Shown: positions 23,128 through 32,606, counted from the stretch's first letter. The stretch: 32,676 nt of DNA from a bacterium (GCA_022703485.1 JAKLDO010000036.1:1-32676); one strand, 5' to 3'. Notes: generated by a model from the sequence alone, not told the origin. Translations and numbers: made by a program.

Positions 23128-24041
23128 ATCTGCGCCTCTCTTTCAAGAAGATCGATGAACGCGTCTTCAAGTGAGGGTCTGATCTCTTTCACCTTTATTG
23201 AACTCACTTTGTCTTTAAGCATTTCCCGGATAATTCCTGCATCAGATCCTTTTTCAATACCTGCATGTACCGTGTTCCCGAATATCTGGACCGAACGCAC
23301 TGAAGAAGAGCTTTCAAGGATCTTTTTTGTCTGCTGGACATCGCTTGCATGGATCTCAAGCAGTCTGAACCTGTAGGTGTCTTTAACCGCCGCCGGAGTG
23401 TCACATATCATAACAGAGCCTCTATCCATGAGGGCGACAGTGTCGCATTTTTCAGCTTCTTCAATATATGGTGTCGAAATTATTATGGAAACGCCCTGAA
23501 GTGAAATGTTCTTCAAGATCTCCCAGAAATCGCGTCTTGCAACAGGATCTACACCGTTGGTCGGTTCATCGAGAAAAATTATTTCAGGAGTGTGGATCAG
23601 GGTGCAGGTCAGGGCAAGTTTCTGTTTCATTCCGCCCGAAAGAGCTCCGGCCAGCCTGTCTTTGAACTGGCTCAGTCCCATGTATTCAAGAAGTTCATCC
23701 TTTTTCGGCTTGTAGTTCTTCACTTTATGTATGTCGGCGAAAAAATCTATGTTCTCGGAAACGCTCATATCGGCATAAAGCGAGAATTTCTGTGAAAGAT
23801 AGCCTATTTTAGGGATAAGACTGTATTTCTGTTTCACTGTATCAAACCCGAGAACTGAGCAGTTCCCTGAATAAGGTCTGAGAAGTCCGCAGAAAAGCCG
23901 TATAAGGGTCGTTTTGCCGGCTCCGTCAGGACCGATCATCCCGAAAGTCTCCCCTTTTTTAACTTCAAAAGAGACATTCTTCAGCGCTTCAACGCTTCCG
24001 TAGCGGAATGATGCATCCTTTATCTGAAGGACAGTATCCAC
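23124..24041 (-). CDS. ABC transporter ATPase (first half of a YbhF-like pair)
   Basis: A 305-residue nucleotide-binding subunit. Walker A is Gly37-Pro-Asp-Gly-Ala-Gly-Lys43-Thr-Thr, the signature is Leu-Ser-Gly-Gly-Met, and Walker B is Ile-Ile-Phe-Leu-Asp-Glu-Pro-Thr. The switch position is Ile-Ser-Thr-Pro-Tyr, so the usual H-loop histidine is a proline, as I recall for the first half of YbhF-like proteins. About 80 residues after the core form a regulatory C-terminal domain. It starts 9 bp after the adaptor gene and overlaps the second ATPase gene by ATGA. Confidence 0.95.
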   Translation of the reverse strand: MDTVLQIKDASFRYGSVEALKNVSFEVKKGETFGMIGPDGAGKTTLIRLFCGLLRPYSGNCSVLGFDTVKQKYSLIPKIGYLSQKFSLYADMSVSENIDFFADIHKVKNYKPKKDELLEYMGLSQFKDRLAGALSGGMKQKLALTCTLIHTPEIIFLDEPTNGVDPVARRDFWEILKNISLQGVSIIISTPYIEEAEKCDTVALMDRGSVMICDTPAAVKDTYRFRLLEIHASDVQQTKKILESSSSVRSVQIFGNTVHAGIEKGSDAGIIREMLKDKVSSIKVKEIRPSLEDAFIDLLEREAQI

Positions 24042-24050
24042 GGCATTTCC

Positions 24051-25016
24051 TCAGTGTTTATCAATTACTATGTCAGCCGGCATCCCGGGTTTGAAAACAC
24101 GGTCTTTATTATCAGCAATGACCTTGAACTCATAGACGGTCTTGACCCTTTCGTCGGCAGTCTGAATGGTCTTGGGAGTGAATTCAGCCTCAGATGATAC
24201 TGTCGCTACTTTGCCGTTGAAGCTTATTCCGGGGAAAGTATCGATGAAAACCTGAACGGAAGCTCCGTTCTTTACATGTCCGAGATCTTTTTCAGGAACG
24301 AAAGCCCTTATTTTGACACGGTTGAGATCGCTGACAGTCAGTATCGACGCACCGGGACTTACTATTTCACCGGGTTCGGCAAGTCTGTGCAGTACAACTC
24401 CGTCCGCAGGAGATGTGATGATGCAGTCGGATATCTTTTTCTCAAGTATGGCTTTGGCGCTCTTTGCCTGTTCAACTGCCGCGATAACGGAATCTATCTC
24501 CTCTTTCTGAGCTCCGTTTGTGAGCTTTTCGTGAACATGTCTGCTCTGGTCGAGCTGTGACTGAAGTCTGTCCCTCTGGACTTTCATGTCATCGAGCTCT
24601 TTTTCCGTGATGCTTCCGCTATTGAACAGCTTTTCAAGCCGGTCATACTCTTTCTGAGCCTTTTCGAGACCTATTTCAGCCTGCTTTATAACTTCGGAAG
24701 CAGAAGCGATGTCCTCTTTTCTTGCACCGCTCCTGATAAGCCGCAGTTTCGCCTGCGCCCCTTTTATGACAGTTTCGGCCTGAGCAAGCTGAAGTTCATA
24801 GTCCAGACAATCTATCTTTGCGATGGTGTCTCCCTTTTTCACATCGTCACCTTCATCAAAATTAATTTCGTTAAGCCGGCCTCCGACAAGGGCCGATATC
24901 CTGACATCCTTTGACTCGACAGTGCCGGAAAGGGTCAGTGTGGTGCTTTCCGTTTTTTTGCATGACTGGAAGACAAGCATTGCACAGACGAATGAAAAAA
25001 TTAAGATCCTTTTCAT
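24051..25016 (-). CDS. Periplasmic adaptor (HlyD/RND-MFP family) lipoprotein
   Basis: A 321-residue membrane-fusion protein linking the ABC pump to an outer-membrane channel. The N-terminus (Lys-Arg, hydrophobic residues 4-16, then Phe-Gln-Ser-Cys19) reads as a lipoprotein signal, with an imperfect lipobox. A biotinyl-lipoyl half-motif (Gly-Gly-Arg-Leu...Asp-Glu-Gly-Asp-Asp-Val-Lys-Lys-Gly-Asp) is followed by long alpha-helical hairpin repeats (about 75-195, two Gly-Ala-x-Lys-Glu-(Asp/Glu) segments) and then beta-barrel domains. The arrangement matches E. coli YbhG. No TolC-like gene is in the window, so the outer-membrane partner must be encoded elsewhere. Confidence 0.92.
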   Translation of the reverse strand: MKRILIFSFVCAMLVFQSCKKTESTTLTLSGTVESKDVRISALVGGRLNEINFDEGDDVKKGDTIAKIDCLDYELQLAQAETVIKGAQAKLRLIRSGARKEDIASASEVIKQAEIGLEKAQKEYDRLEKLFNSGSITEKELDDMKVQRDRLQSQLDQSRHVHEKLTNGAQKEEIDSVIAAVEQAKSAKAILEKKISDCIITSPADGVVLHRLAEPGEIVSPGASILTVSDLNRVKIRAFVPEKDLGHVKNGASVQVFIDTFPGISFNGKVATVSSEAEFTPKTIQTADERVKTVYEFKVIADNKDRVFKPGMPADIVIDKH

Positions 25017-25025
25017 GACAGCCTC

Positions 25026-25601
25026 TTATTTTGCTTTCTCTGTTAATATTCCTTCAAATATAACCATTTTCATCTGTTCAATAAATTCTGACGGCCGGAT
25101 GTTGAGCTCTGCGAACATAACAGGGTTTGCAAACCGCTGCATTATTCCCATGAAGATACGGAGAAAAAGGTCTACATTCAGGTCGGACTTAATGCTTCCG
25201 TCTATCTTTCCCTGTTCAATGATATAGCCCATCCTTGAGAAAACGGTCAGTCTTCTTTCCTCTATCATGTTCCAGACATCAGGAAAATAGCTCATATCGC
25301 ACATCATCGCCTCGGAAACATCCTGATTTAAGGAACTGAAAATTTCGAACATGCCTTTAAGCCCTTCGGATACAGAACTGCTTGAATCAAGTATTCTGTG
25401 TATTCCCGAAACTTTTACTTCCGTTATGCGGTCGACACAATCCCTTATGAGTTCATCTTTTGAAGGATAGACCTGATAGATGGTCTTCTTGCTCATTTTG
25501 CATGCGGAAGCGATCTCATCCATGCTGACCTTCCTGAAGCCGTACATGAAAAAAAGCCGCCTGGCCTCTTTAATGACCTGTTCTTTCAGCATATCGCTCA
25601 T
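25026..25601 (-). CDS. TetR-family repressor of the exporter operon
   Basis: A 191-residue regulator. Residues about 8-55 are a TetR helix-turn-helix: Ala-Arg-Arg-Leu-Phe-Phe-Met-Tyr-Gly-Phe-Arg, then Met-Asp-Glu-Ile-Ala, and Ser-Lys-Lys-Thr-Ile-Tyr. The rest is the ligand-binding helical domain. I chose ATG 25601, 5 bp after GGAGG, over a GTG at 25607 that overlaps this site. It is the first gene of the adaptor-ATPase-ATPase-permease-permease operon (9 bp to the adaptor), as YbiH/CecR is for ybhGFSR, so it probably represses itself and the pump until a substrate binds. Confidence 0.92.
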   Translation of the reverse strand: MSDMLKEQVIKEARRLFFMYGFRKVSMDEIASACKMSKKTIYQVYPSKDELIRDCVDRITEVKVSGIHRILDSSSSVSEGLKGMFEIFSSLNQDVSEAMMCDMSYFPDVWNMIEERRLTVFSRMGYIIEQGKIDGSIKSDLNVDLFLRIFMGIMQRFANPVMFAELNIRPSEFIEQMKMVIFEGILTEKAK

Positions 25602-25611
25602 TTCCACCTCC

Positions 25612-25657
25612 GGAAACTTTAAAAACTTAGGAAACTCAAAAAACCCAAACAGTTTCC
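25612..25657. promoter_or_regulatory. Candidate TetR operator: three AGTTTCC heptamers
   Basis: GGAAACT (25612-25618), GGAAACT (25630-25636) and its inverse AGTTTCC (25651-25657) lie between the predicted tetR promoter and its ribosome binding site. The last two form an inverted repeat with a 14-bp centre spanning the predicted transcript start. Position fits autorepression; no binding data. Confidence 0.4.
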
Positions 25658-25685
25658 ATTATTGCGGGAACCGGATAAAAGTCAA
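25658..25685 (-). promoter_or_regulatory. Predicted promoter for the tetR-exporter operon
   Basis: On the minus strand TTGACT (25685-25680) and AATAAT (25663-25658) are 16 bp apart. The transcript would start near 25651, within the first candidate operator heptamer. Confidence 0.55.
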
Positions 25686-25692
25686 ATCTTTT

Positions 25693-25720
25693 TTGTGTTT
25701 GTTTATCGATTTGATAGAAT
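25693..25720 (+). promoter_or_regulatory. Possible promoter for the cysteine-rich lipoprotein gene
   Basis: TTGTGT (25693-25698) and TAGAAT (25715-25720) are separated by 16 bp, leaving a leader of about 28 nt before the ATG at 25755. The -35 is weak. It is divergent from the tetR promoter. Confidence 0.35.
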
Positions 25721-25754
25721 AGCTAGAAAATTTAATATATTGAGAGGAAAATTT

Positions 25755-26360
25755 ATGAACAGTATTTTAATTTTTACAGCAACTGTCTTTTTATCGGTTG
25801 TTATGATTTCATGCGGCATTGATACTGGCGACACAGGAAATACTGGGAACAGCGGAGACAGCGGAGATAGCGGAGACAGCAGCAATACCGGTGATACAGG
25901 AGAATGTAAAGAGGGAGAGTTAAAATGTAGTGATGCAAAAGGCGAAGTTCAGGAATGTGTTATTGGAAAGTGGGAAACAAAAGAAGAATGCATTGAAGGA
26001 TATATTTGTAATGAAAACGCTACCCCAATCTCATGTGCACATCAGATCTGTTTCGATGGAGCAATATACTGCAAGATGGGCGATGTTTATTCCTGTTCGA
26101 ATGATGGACTCAGCGAAGAAATGATTCAGAATTGCTCCGACACTCAGTATTGTGATGAAGGAGATGATCCTGGCGAATGCAGAGACATGGTCTGCGAACC
26201 AGACAAAATCTTCTGTGAAACCAATATTTTGAAGGAATGCGTTGATGACGGAAGCGGATCGGCAATACTAAAGGATTGCACAACAGGAGTCTGTGATGCT
26301 GCATTGGAGGATTGTCTGTATAATGGGAAACTTGGCGAAGAGGAGAATGATCGGTCATAA
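25755..26360 (+). CDS. Lipoprotein with Gly-Asp-Thr/Ser stalk and three six-cysteine modules
   Basis: A 201-residue protein with a lipoprotein signal (hydrophobic residues 4-18, then Met-Ile-Ser-Cys-Gly), so it is membrane-anchored and faces the periplasm or surface. A low-complexity Gly-Asp-Thr/Asn-Ser linker of about 30 residues follows, encoded by near-repeats of GGAGACAGC. Three tandem modules of six cysteines come next, with spacing C-x6-C-x7-9-C-x10-12-C-x4-5-C-x6-8-C, probably disulfide-bonded. Similar cysteine modules behind Gly-Thr/Asp stalks are common in Myxococcota and related bacteria, mostly without assigned function. ATG 25755 has GAGAGGA before it; upstream in-frame codons lack a signal peptide. 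The gene stands alone. Function unknown. Confidence 0.85.
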   Translation: MNSILIFTATVFLSVVMISCGIDTGDTGNTGNSGDSGDSGDSSNTGDTGECKEGELKCSDAKGEVQECVIGKWETKEECIEGYICNENATPISCAHQICFDGAIYCKMGDVYSCSNDGLSEEMIQNCSDTQYCDEGDDPGECRDMVCEPDKIFCETNILKECVDDGSGSAILKDCTTGVCDAALEDCLYNGKLGEEENDRS

Positions 26361-26363
26361 AAA

Positions 26364-26392
26364 TTGATTTTTAAATGAGCGAAGTGTATTCT
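26364..26392 (+). promoter_or_regulatory. Predicted promoter for the yhaM-gap-pgk-pyrG operon
   Basis: TTGATT (26364-26369) and TATTCT (26387-26392) are 17 bp apart. A small inverted repeat, AGCAT/ATGCT (26401-26415), would lie at the very 5' end of the transcript. Confidence 0.4.
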
Positions 26393-26460
26393 CGACGCGT
26401 AGCATTGATTATGCTGATCGGTAACTCTTTTGTCTGTCTTTATGACTATTGGCGGTATCT

Positions 26461-27495
26461 ATGATCGTTAGAAAAAGAACCTTGATAAGTGAAATGGATG
26501 AGGGTGACATAATAATCCCCGATTCAAACTGTTATTTTCTCGTTAAGAAATCTTCGGTCAAGGTGGGAAAGAACGGCCAGAAGTACATGGATGTCGAGCT
26601 TTTCGACGGTACCGCCTCGGTAAATGGAAAAGTATGGGATATGGACAGCGATGTCGAAGAGGCTGTTCAGGCCGGCAATGTGATAAAGGTCCTCAACGGA
26701 AAGGTCACAAAATATCAGAATGTAACTCAGATAGTGATAAATGATGCCGGAATAGTGGCTCCGGATAAAATAGATTCCGAGTGCAAGGGCATACTTCCTG
26801 AATCGGAGTTCAGTGCTGAAGAACTGCATGAAAGATGGAAAAATGTATCTTCCGTGCTTACAGAAAAGCATAAGGCTGTGCTTGATGCCTTTGAAAAAAG
26901 CGGAAAGGTGTGGGAGCTTTACACGATGATCCCTGCCGGAAGGAGCATGCACCACGCCTGCAGAAGAGGTTTATGGGAGCATTCAATAAATGTCGCAGAG
27001 ATGGCATCAAAGGTTTCTGAGAACTATGTTGCAAAATATGGTGTGGACCGTTCACTGATAGTTCTCTCCGCATTGATACATGATGCGGGAAAAGTGTTCG
27101 AGTTCCAGCTCAATCCCGTTACTGCCATGGTCGAGAAATATTCAGACAGAGGCAAACTTCTCGGGCATATCTACATGGGTGCCACATGGATGGAAAAGCT
27201 TGTGACATCGGTATATCCTGATGATGCAGACCTTAAAATGGAACTTCTTCACATAATGCTCAGCCACCATGGCGAATATGAGTTCGGATCACCGAAGAAA
27301 CCCAAGACCATGGAGGCCCTGATCGTTTCAATGTGTGACAACCTTGATGCAAACCTTGATGCGGTGAACATAGGTTTTAATTCCGAGATGGAAGGGAACT
27401 GGACAAAATCGATCTATATGCTCCAGAGGGCTTTTTACAGGAAAGGTGACGGCTCAAATAATGAGGTAATGCCGGAAAATGACGGCAATGACTAA
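26461..27495 (+). CDS. yhaM: YhaM-like 3'-5' exoribonuclease (OB fold plus HD domain)
   Basis: A 344-residue protein with an N-terminal OB-fold nucleic-acid-binding domain (about residues 5-100, with Lys-Asn-Gly-Gln-Lys-Tyr-Met-Asp-Val-Glu-Leu-Phe-Asp-Gly) and a C-terminal HD phosphohydrolase domain (about 160-310). The metal ligands are visible as His174 in Leu-Trp-Glu-His-Ser, His207-Asp208 in Leu-Ile-His-Asp-Ala-Gly-Lys, and Ser-His-His further on. This domain pair defines YhaM, a 3'-5' exonuclease of RNA and DNA first described in Bacillus. I prefer ATG 26461, after GGCGG, to the TTG at 26449. It is followed closely by gap and is probably the first gene of the operon. The substrate in this organism is not known. 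Confidence 0.85.
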   Translation: MIVRKRTLISEMDEGDIIIPDSNCYFLVKKSSVKVGKNGQKYMDVELFDGTASVNGKVWDMDSDVEEAVQAGNVIKVLNGKVTKYQNVTQIVINDAGIVAPDKIDSECKGILPESEFSAEELHERWKNVSSVLTEKHKAVLDAFEKSGKVWELYTMIPAGRSMHHACRRGLWEHSINVAEMASKVSENYVAKYGVDRSLIVLSALIHDAGKVFEFQLNPVTAMVEKYSDRGKLLGHIYMGATWMEKLVTSVYPDDADLKMELLHIMLSHHGEYEFGSPKKPKTMEALIVSMCDNLDANLDAVNIGFNSEMEGNWTKSIYMLQRAFYRKGDGSNNEVMPENDGND

Positions 27496-27510
27496 AAAAT
27501 GGAGGATTTC

Positions 27511-28509
27511 ATGGAAAAGATTCGTGTAGCTATCAATGGTTTCGGAAGAATTGGAAGAGCAGTTTACAGAATTGCAGACGGAAATCAGAAGATCGAGATC
27601 GTTGCGATCAATGACCTTACCGACCCGAAGACACTTGCGCATCTTCTCAAATATGATTCCGTTCACGGAGTCTGGGACAGGGATGTCAAAGCTGGTGAAA
27701 GCTCCATATTCATAAACGGTAAAGAGATAAAGATCATCGCTGAAAAGGATCCGGCAAAGCTTCCGTGGAAAGATATGAAGATAGATGTCGTCCTTGAATG
27801 CACAGGTCTTTTCACATCAAAAGAGAAAGCGTCGCTTCATATCGAAGCCGGTGCAAAGAAAGTTTTCATTTCCGCACCTGCAAAGGGAGAGGACCTCACA
27901 GTTGTTCTCGGTGTCAACGATTCACTTTATGACAAGGCTAAACACAACATCATTTCCAACGCAAGCTGCACCACCAACTGTCTCGCTCCTATCACACACA
28001 TCGTTCATAAACATTTCGGCATTAAGCACGGATTCATGACCACGATACATTCATACACGAACGACCAGAGGATACTCGACCTTCCTCACAAGGATCTCAG
28101 AAGGGCGAGAGCCGGTGCGCTCAGTATGATACCGACGACCACAGGCGCCGCAAAGGCTATCGGACTTGTAATTCCTTCGCTCAAAGGAAAGCTTGACGGC
28201 ATATCAGTAAGGGTTCCGACACCCAATGTGAGCCTTGTCGATGCAGTTTTCGTTCTTGAAAAGGAGACGACAGTCGAAGAGGTCAACGCACTCATGAAGA
28301 AATATGCTGAAGGCGAAATGAAAGGAATTCTCAGGTACTGCAGTGAGCCACTTGTATCATCCGATTTCAACGGCGATCCTCACTCGTCCATACTTGATGC
28401 ACAGAGCACGGCTGTAATGCAGGGCAATATGCTTAAGCTCCTCAGCTGGTATGACAATGAATGGGGATATTCGAGCAGAATGGTCGATGTTCTGGAAAGA
28501 CTTTTTTAA
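27511..28509 (+). CDS. gap: Glyceraldehyde-3-phosphate dehydrogenase, NAD-dependent type
   Basis: A 332-residue GAPDH that converts glyceraldehyde 3-phosphate, NAD+ and phosphate to 1,3-bisphosphoglycerate in glycolysis (reversible). The Rossmann start Ile-Asn-Gly-Phe-Gly-Arg-Ile-Gly-Arg is at residues 8-16, and Asn34-Asp35 at the end of the second strand indicates NAD preference. The catalytic segment is Ser-Asn-Ala-Ser-Cys153-Thr-Thr-Asn-Cys, with the partner His in [15 protein letters not shown] near the end is canonical. ATG 27511 follows GGAGG by 5 bp; the in-frame ATG at 27499 has no such site. It precedes pgk by 14 bp. Confidence 0.98.
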   Translation: MEKIRVAINGFGRIGRAVYRIADGNQKIEIVAINDLTDPKTLAHLLKYDSVHGVWDRDVKAGESSIFINGKEIKIIAEKDPAKLPWKDMKIDVVLECTGLFTSKEKASLHIEAGAKKVFISAPAKGEDLTVVLGVNDSLYDKAKHNIISNASCTTNCLAPITHIVHKHFGIKHGFMTTIHSYTNDQRILDLPHKDLRRARAGALSMIPTTTGAAKAIGLVIPSLKGKLDGISVRVPTPNVSLVDAVFVLEKETTVEEVNALMKKYAEGEMKGILRYCSEPLVSSDFNGDPHSSILDAQSTAVMQGNMLKLLSWYDNEWGYSSRMVDVLERLF

Positions 28510-28523
28510 TGACGGCGGTATAA

Positions 28524-29726
28524 ATGAGCTATCTCGACACCTTGAATGTTAAATGTGTAAATGAACTTGCGATAAGAGAAAAAAGGGTCTTCATAAGGAC
28601 CGACTTCAATATTCCTGTTGATGAAAAAGGTGTTGTGACGGACATGGACCGTATCATGCAGACCGTCCCGACAATTAAGCATGCCCTTGAACACAATGCA
28701 AGGGTCATAATAGCATCGCACACAGGAACTCCGGAATGCGGTGACAGGGATGCCGCTTATTCACTTGAACCTTTTGCAGCCGCACTGGCGACCATACTTG
28801 AAAAGGATATCTACTTTTTCGAGGATTGCGTCGGAATGGGTGCCCAGCAGATGGTGAGAGACCTGAAACCGGGGCAGATACTTGTGCTTGAGAATCTCCG
28901 TTTCAGCGAGGATGAGAAGAAGAACTCCTCGTCATTTGCACGGGAACTGGCGAAAATGTGCGATATCTACATCAATGACGCTTTCGGCGTGTCACATAGA
29001 AAAGAGGCTTCGGTGAATGCTCTTCCTATGCTCATTGATACGAAAGGAATGGGTTTCCTGATGAAAAAGGAGATCGAGGAGCTTTCAAAGCTCATCGGGC
29101 TTAAAAGAGGTGACGGTTTTTACTCGATAATAGGAGGGTCCAAGGTATCCGACAAGATATCGATAATCAGGCCCATGCTTGAAGTTGTTGACAGAATAAT
29201 GATAGGCGGGGAGATGGCTTTCACTTTCCTTGCGGCAAAGGGTGTAAAACTGGGCAGATCGAGGATAGAGGAGAGCTGTCTTTCCGTTGCAAAGGAGATA
29301 ATAAAAGGTGCCGAGGCGAGAGGCGTTGAACTGCTTCTTCCCGTAGACCATGTGATAGCAAACAGTATAGATTCGACAGAGACGGCGGTATGCTCAAATT
29401 CTGAATTTCCTTCTGAAATGACAGCTTTTGACATCGGGCCTGAAACTCTGAAATTGTACATTTCCAAGCTTGAAGGATGCAGAGAACTGCTTTGGAACGG
29501 TCCGGTCGGGGCTTTCGAACATGATGCGTTCGCAAAAGGCGGCATCGGACTTGCAAAAGCTGTAGTTAACACAAAAGCCCATACCGTGGCAGGCGGCGGA
29601 AGCAGTGCCGCATTGATGAAGAAGGCCGGTGTTAAGGATAAGTTCAGTCACATTTCGACAGGCGGCGGAGCAAGTCTTGAATTTTTGAGGAATAACACAC
29701 TGCCCGGAATTGATGTTCTTAAATAG
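28524..29726 (+). CDS. pgk: Phosphoglycerate kinase with two unusual active-site positions
   Basis: A 400-residue PGK that transfers the acyl phosphate of 1,3-bisphosphoglycerate to ADP. Substrate-side residues Arg25-Thr-Asp-Phe-Asn, Arg43, His66, Arg126 (Glu-Asn-Leu-Arg-Phe) and Arg159 (Phe-Gly-Val-Ser-His-Arg) are present. The nucleotide side has Gly-Gly-Ser-Lys-Val-Ser-Asp-Lys (204-211) and Trp-Asn-Gly-Pro-Val-Gly. Two positions depart from the usual pattern. The Ser-His-Leu-Gly-Arg-Pro motif reads Ser-His-Thr-Gly-Thr-Pro (65-70), losing a 3-phosphoglycerate-contacting arginine. The Gly-Gly-Gly-Asp motif reads Gly-Gly-Gly-Ser360, losing an aspartate near the Mg-nucleotide. The gene lies between gap and pyrG, so a PGK role is still by far the most likely. 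Confidence 0.95.
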   Translation: MSYLDTLNVKCVNELAIREKRVFIRTDFNIPVDEKGVVTDMDRIMQTVPTIKHALEHNARVIIASHTGTPECGDRDAAYSLEPFAAALATILEKDIYFFEDCVGMGAQQMVRDLKPGQILVLENLRFSEDEKKNSSSFARELAKMCDIYINDAFGVSHRKEASVNALPMLIDTKGMGFLMKKEIEELSKLIGLKRGDGFYSIIGGSKVSDKISIIRPMLEVVDRIMIGGEMAFTFLAAKGVKLGRSRIEESCLSVAKEIIKGAEARGVELLLPVDHVIANSIDSTETAVCSNSEFPSEMTAFDIGPETLKLYISKLEGCRELLWNGPVGAFEHDAFAKGGIGLAKAVVNTKAHTVAGGGSSAALMKKAGVKDKFSHISTGGGASLEFLRNNTLPGIDVLK

Positions 29727-29739
29727 CGGGGGAGCCTGA

Positions 29740-31361
<1,622 letters not shown>

Positions 31362-31362
<1 letters not shown>

Positions 31363-31709
31363 TGTCTAAGATCGCTCTTGAAAAAGATCCTTCAAAAAAG
31401 GAGACTGAGATCCAGACAGGTACCGAGGCGATAATGCCTGAACCTGTAAAGCCGGCGACGACCGAATCAAAGGAATGGAAACCGACGGTCAGGATGAAGA
31501 AAAGGGACGATACACCGAAGCAGAAGCTCAGGATAAAGGACCTTTCCCCTGATAAGAAGTATGTGAAAGATGTCATTGATAACGAACTCAAGTATTTTCT
31601 TCTTGTCGCAATTCCTGTAATAATAACTGCAATAACTGCACTTATAAACAGAGGCGACCTGCACAACAGGCTCGTTGATACTCTCGTTAAGTTCTTCAGT
31701 AATTCGTAG
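31362..31709 (+). CDS. Small C-terminally anchored membrane protein, last gene of the pyrG operon
   Basis: A 115-residue protein I do not recognise. Residues 1-80 are hydrophilic, rich in Lys, Glu, Pro and Thr and probably disordered. About 82-100 (Phe-Leu-Leu-Val-Ala-Ile-Pro-Val-Ile-Ile-Thr) form one membrane helix, and a short amphipathic tail follows. The GTG start shares its G with the pyrG stop, and AAGGTGA precedes it, so it is translated with pyrG. It lies upstream of an intrinsic terminator that closes the operon. The tail-anchored layout suggests a membrane tether or scaffold, but nothing links it to CTP synthesis except position. Confidence 0.7.
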
Positions 31710-31716
31710 ATAACAT

Positions 31717-31743
31717 GAAAATCCTGAAGTCAGGGATTTTTTA
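31717..31743 (+). terminator. Intrinsic terminator of the yhaM-gap-pgk-pyrG operon
   Basis: AAATCCTG, a 4-nt AAGT loop and CAGGGATTT (one bulged G) form a stem followed by a run of Ts to 31742. It overlaps the last codons of the convergent rhuM-like gene, whose stop is at 31730-31732, so the two transcription units share this 3' boundary. Confidence 0.75.
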
Positions 31744-32575
31744 AATAATCCATAATTATCTTAGGGTTGATATCGATCTTCGAAAATGCAAACAGCTTTT
31801 TCCCCAGATCTTTCAATGACGCTCCGATGTGGTAGACAGTTTTTCCGTCAATTATCAGAAATCTGTCATGCGCTTTTTCAAACTGGAATATTTTAATTGC
31901 TTCATACTGGGCGTTGTGCTTTTCAAGGTCGAGCTTAAGCTGTTTTGTGAGATTTGCAGTGTAAATGGCCGCTTTTACTCCTGATCTCCGTTTTGCCATC
32001 ATTGCAAGGACTGTTTCATCAACATAATTATCTATCAGGATTATTGAGTTTTCTGCTTCTTTGATAAATGAAACCGCCAATTCATATGCATCAAAGACCT
32101 GTCCGTCAAAAAAAATTCCTTCTTTCGGCGGTATTGCATGATGAATTATAAGCTCAAATTTTTTATCATGTTCAAAGAGTTTTTCTTCGATCCTATCTAT
32201 TCTCTGATTCAATGCATAACCTTTCATAAGATAGTCTTTAAGCACTTTGTTCGCCCATATCCGAAACTGAGTGCCCCGTTTTGAATTTACACGGTAACCG
32301 ACTGAAAGTATTACATCAAGATTGAAATAAACGACCTGCCTTGAAACTTTTCTGCCTCCTTCAATTTGAACCTGTGCAATTTTTGCACAAGTTGAAACCT
32401 TCTCAAGTTCCAATGTCTTATATATGTTTCTGATGTGTTTCACAATTGATGTGCGGTCTGTCAGAAATAATTCAGCCATCTGGTTCTGAGTAAGCCATAC
32501 TGTTTCGTTTTCAAGCCGCACTTCAAGAGTCGACAACCCGGCATCCGGTTGATAAACAATTATCTGATTTTGCAT
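31730..32575 (-). CDS. RhuM/ORF6N-type protein with phospholipase-D-like C-terminal half
   Basis: A 281-residue protein. The N-terminal 125 residues match the 'virulence RhuM family' and related ORF6N-type DNA-binding proteins: Val-Trp-Leu-Thr-Gln-Asn-Gln-Met-Ala-Glu-Leu-Phe (26-37), Val-Lys-His-Ile-Arg-Asn-Ile-Tyr (45-52), Tyr-Phe-Asn-Leu-Asp-Val-Ile-Leu-Ser-Val-Gly-Tyr-Arg-Val (83-96). The C-terminal half (about 150-275) has a single HKD-like motif, His236-Asp-Arg-Phe-Leu-Ile-Ile-Asp243, followed by Tyr-His-Ile-Gly-Ala-Ser-Leu-Lys-Asp-Leu-Gly, resembling phospholipase-D-fold nucleases. I chose ATG 32575, 5 bp after GGGA, over the ATG at 32581. The name 'virulence' reflects a Salmonella homologue; the molecular role is unknown, and phage or defence association is likely. 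Confidence 0.82.
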   Translation of the reverse strand: MQNQIIVYQPDAGLSTLEVRLENETVWLTQNQMAELFLTDRTSIVKHIRNIYKTLELEKVSTCAKIAQVQIEGGRKVSRQVVYFNLDVILSVGYRVNSKRGTQFRIWANKVLKDYLMKGYALNQRIDRIEEKLFEHDKKFELIIHHAIPPKEGIFFDGQVFDAYELAVSFIKEAENSIILIDNYVDETVLAMMAKRRSGVKAAIYTANLTKQLKLDLEKHNAQYEAIKIFQFEKAHDRFLIIDGKTVYHIGASLKDLGKKLFAFSKIDINPKIIMDYLKNP

Positions 32576-32606
32576 AAACATCCCAAATCAAAGTTAAATA
32601 CAATCG

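Noticed and set aside
26449..26460. TTG start for the YhaM-like protein
   Set aside because: ATG 26461 has GGCGG at suitable spacing and gives a normal N-terminus.
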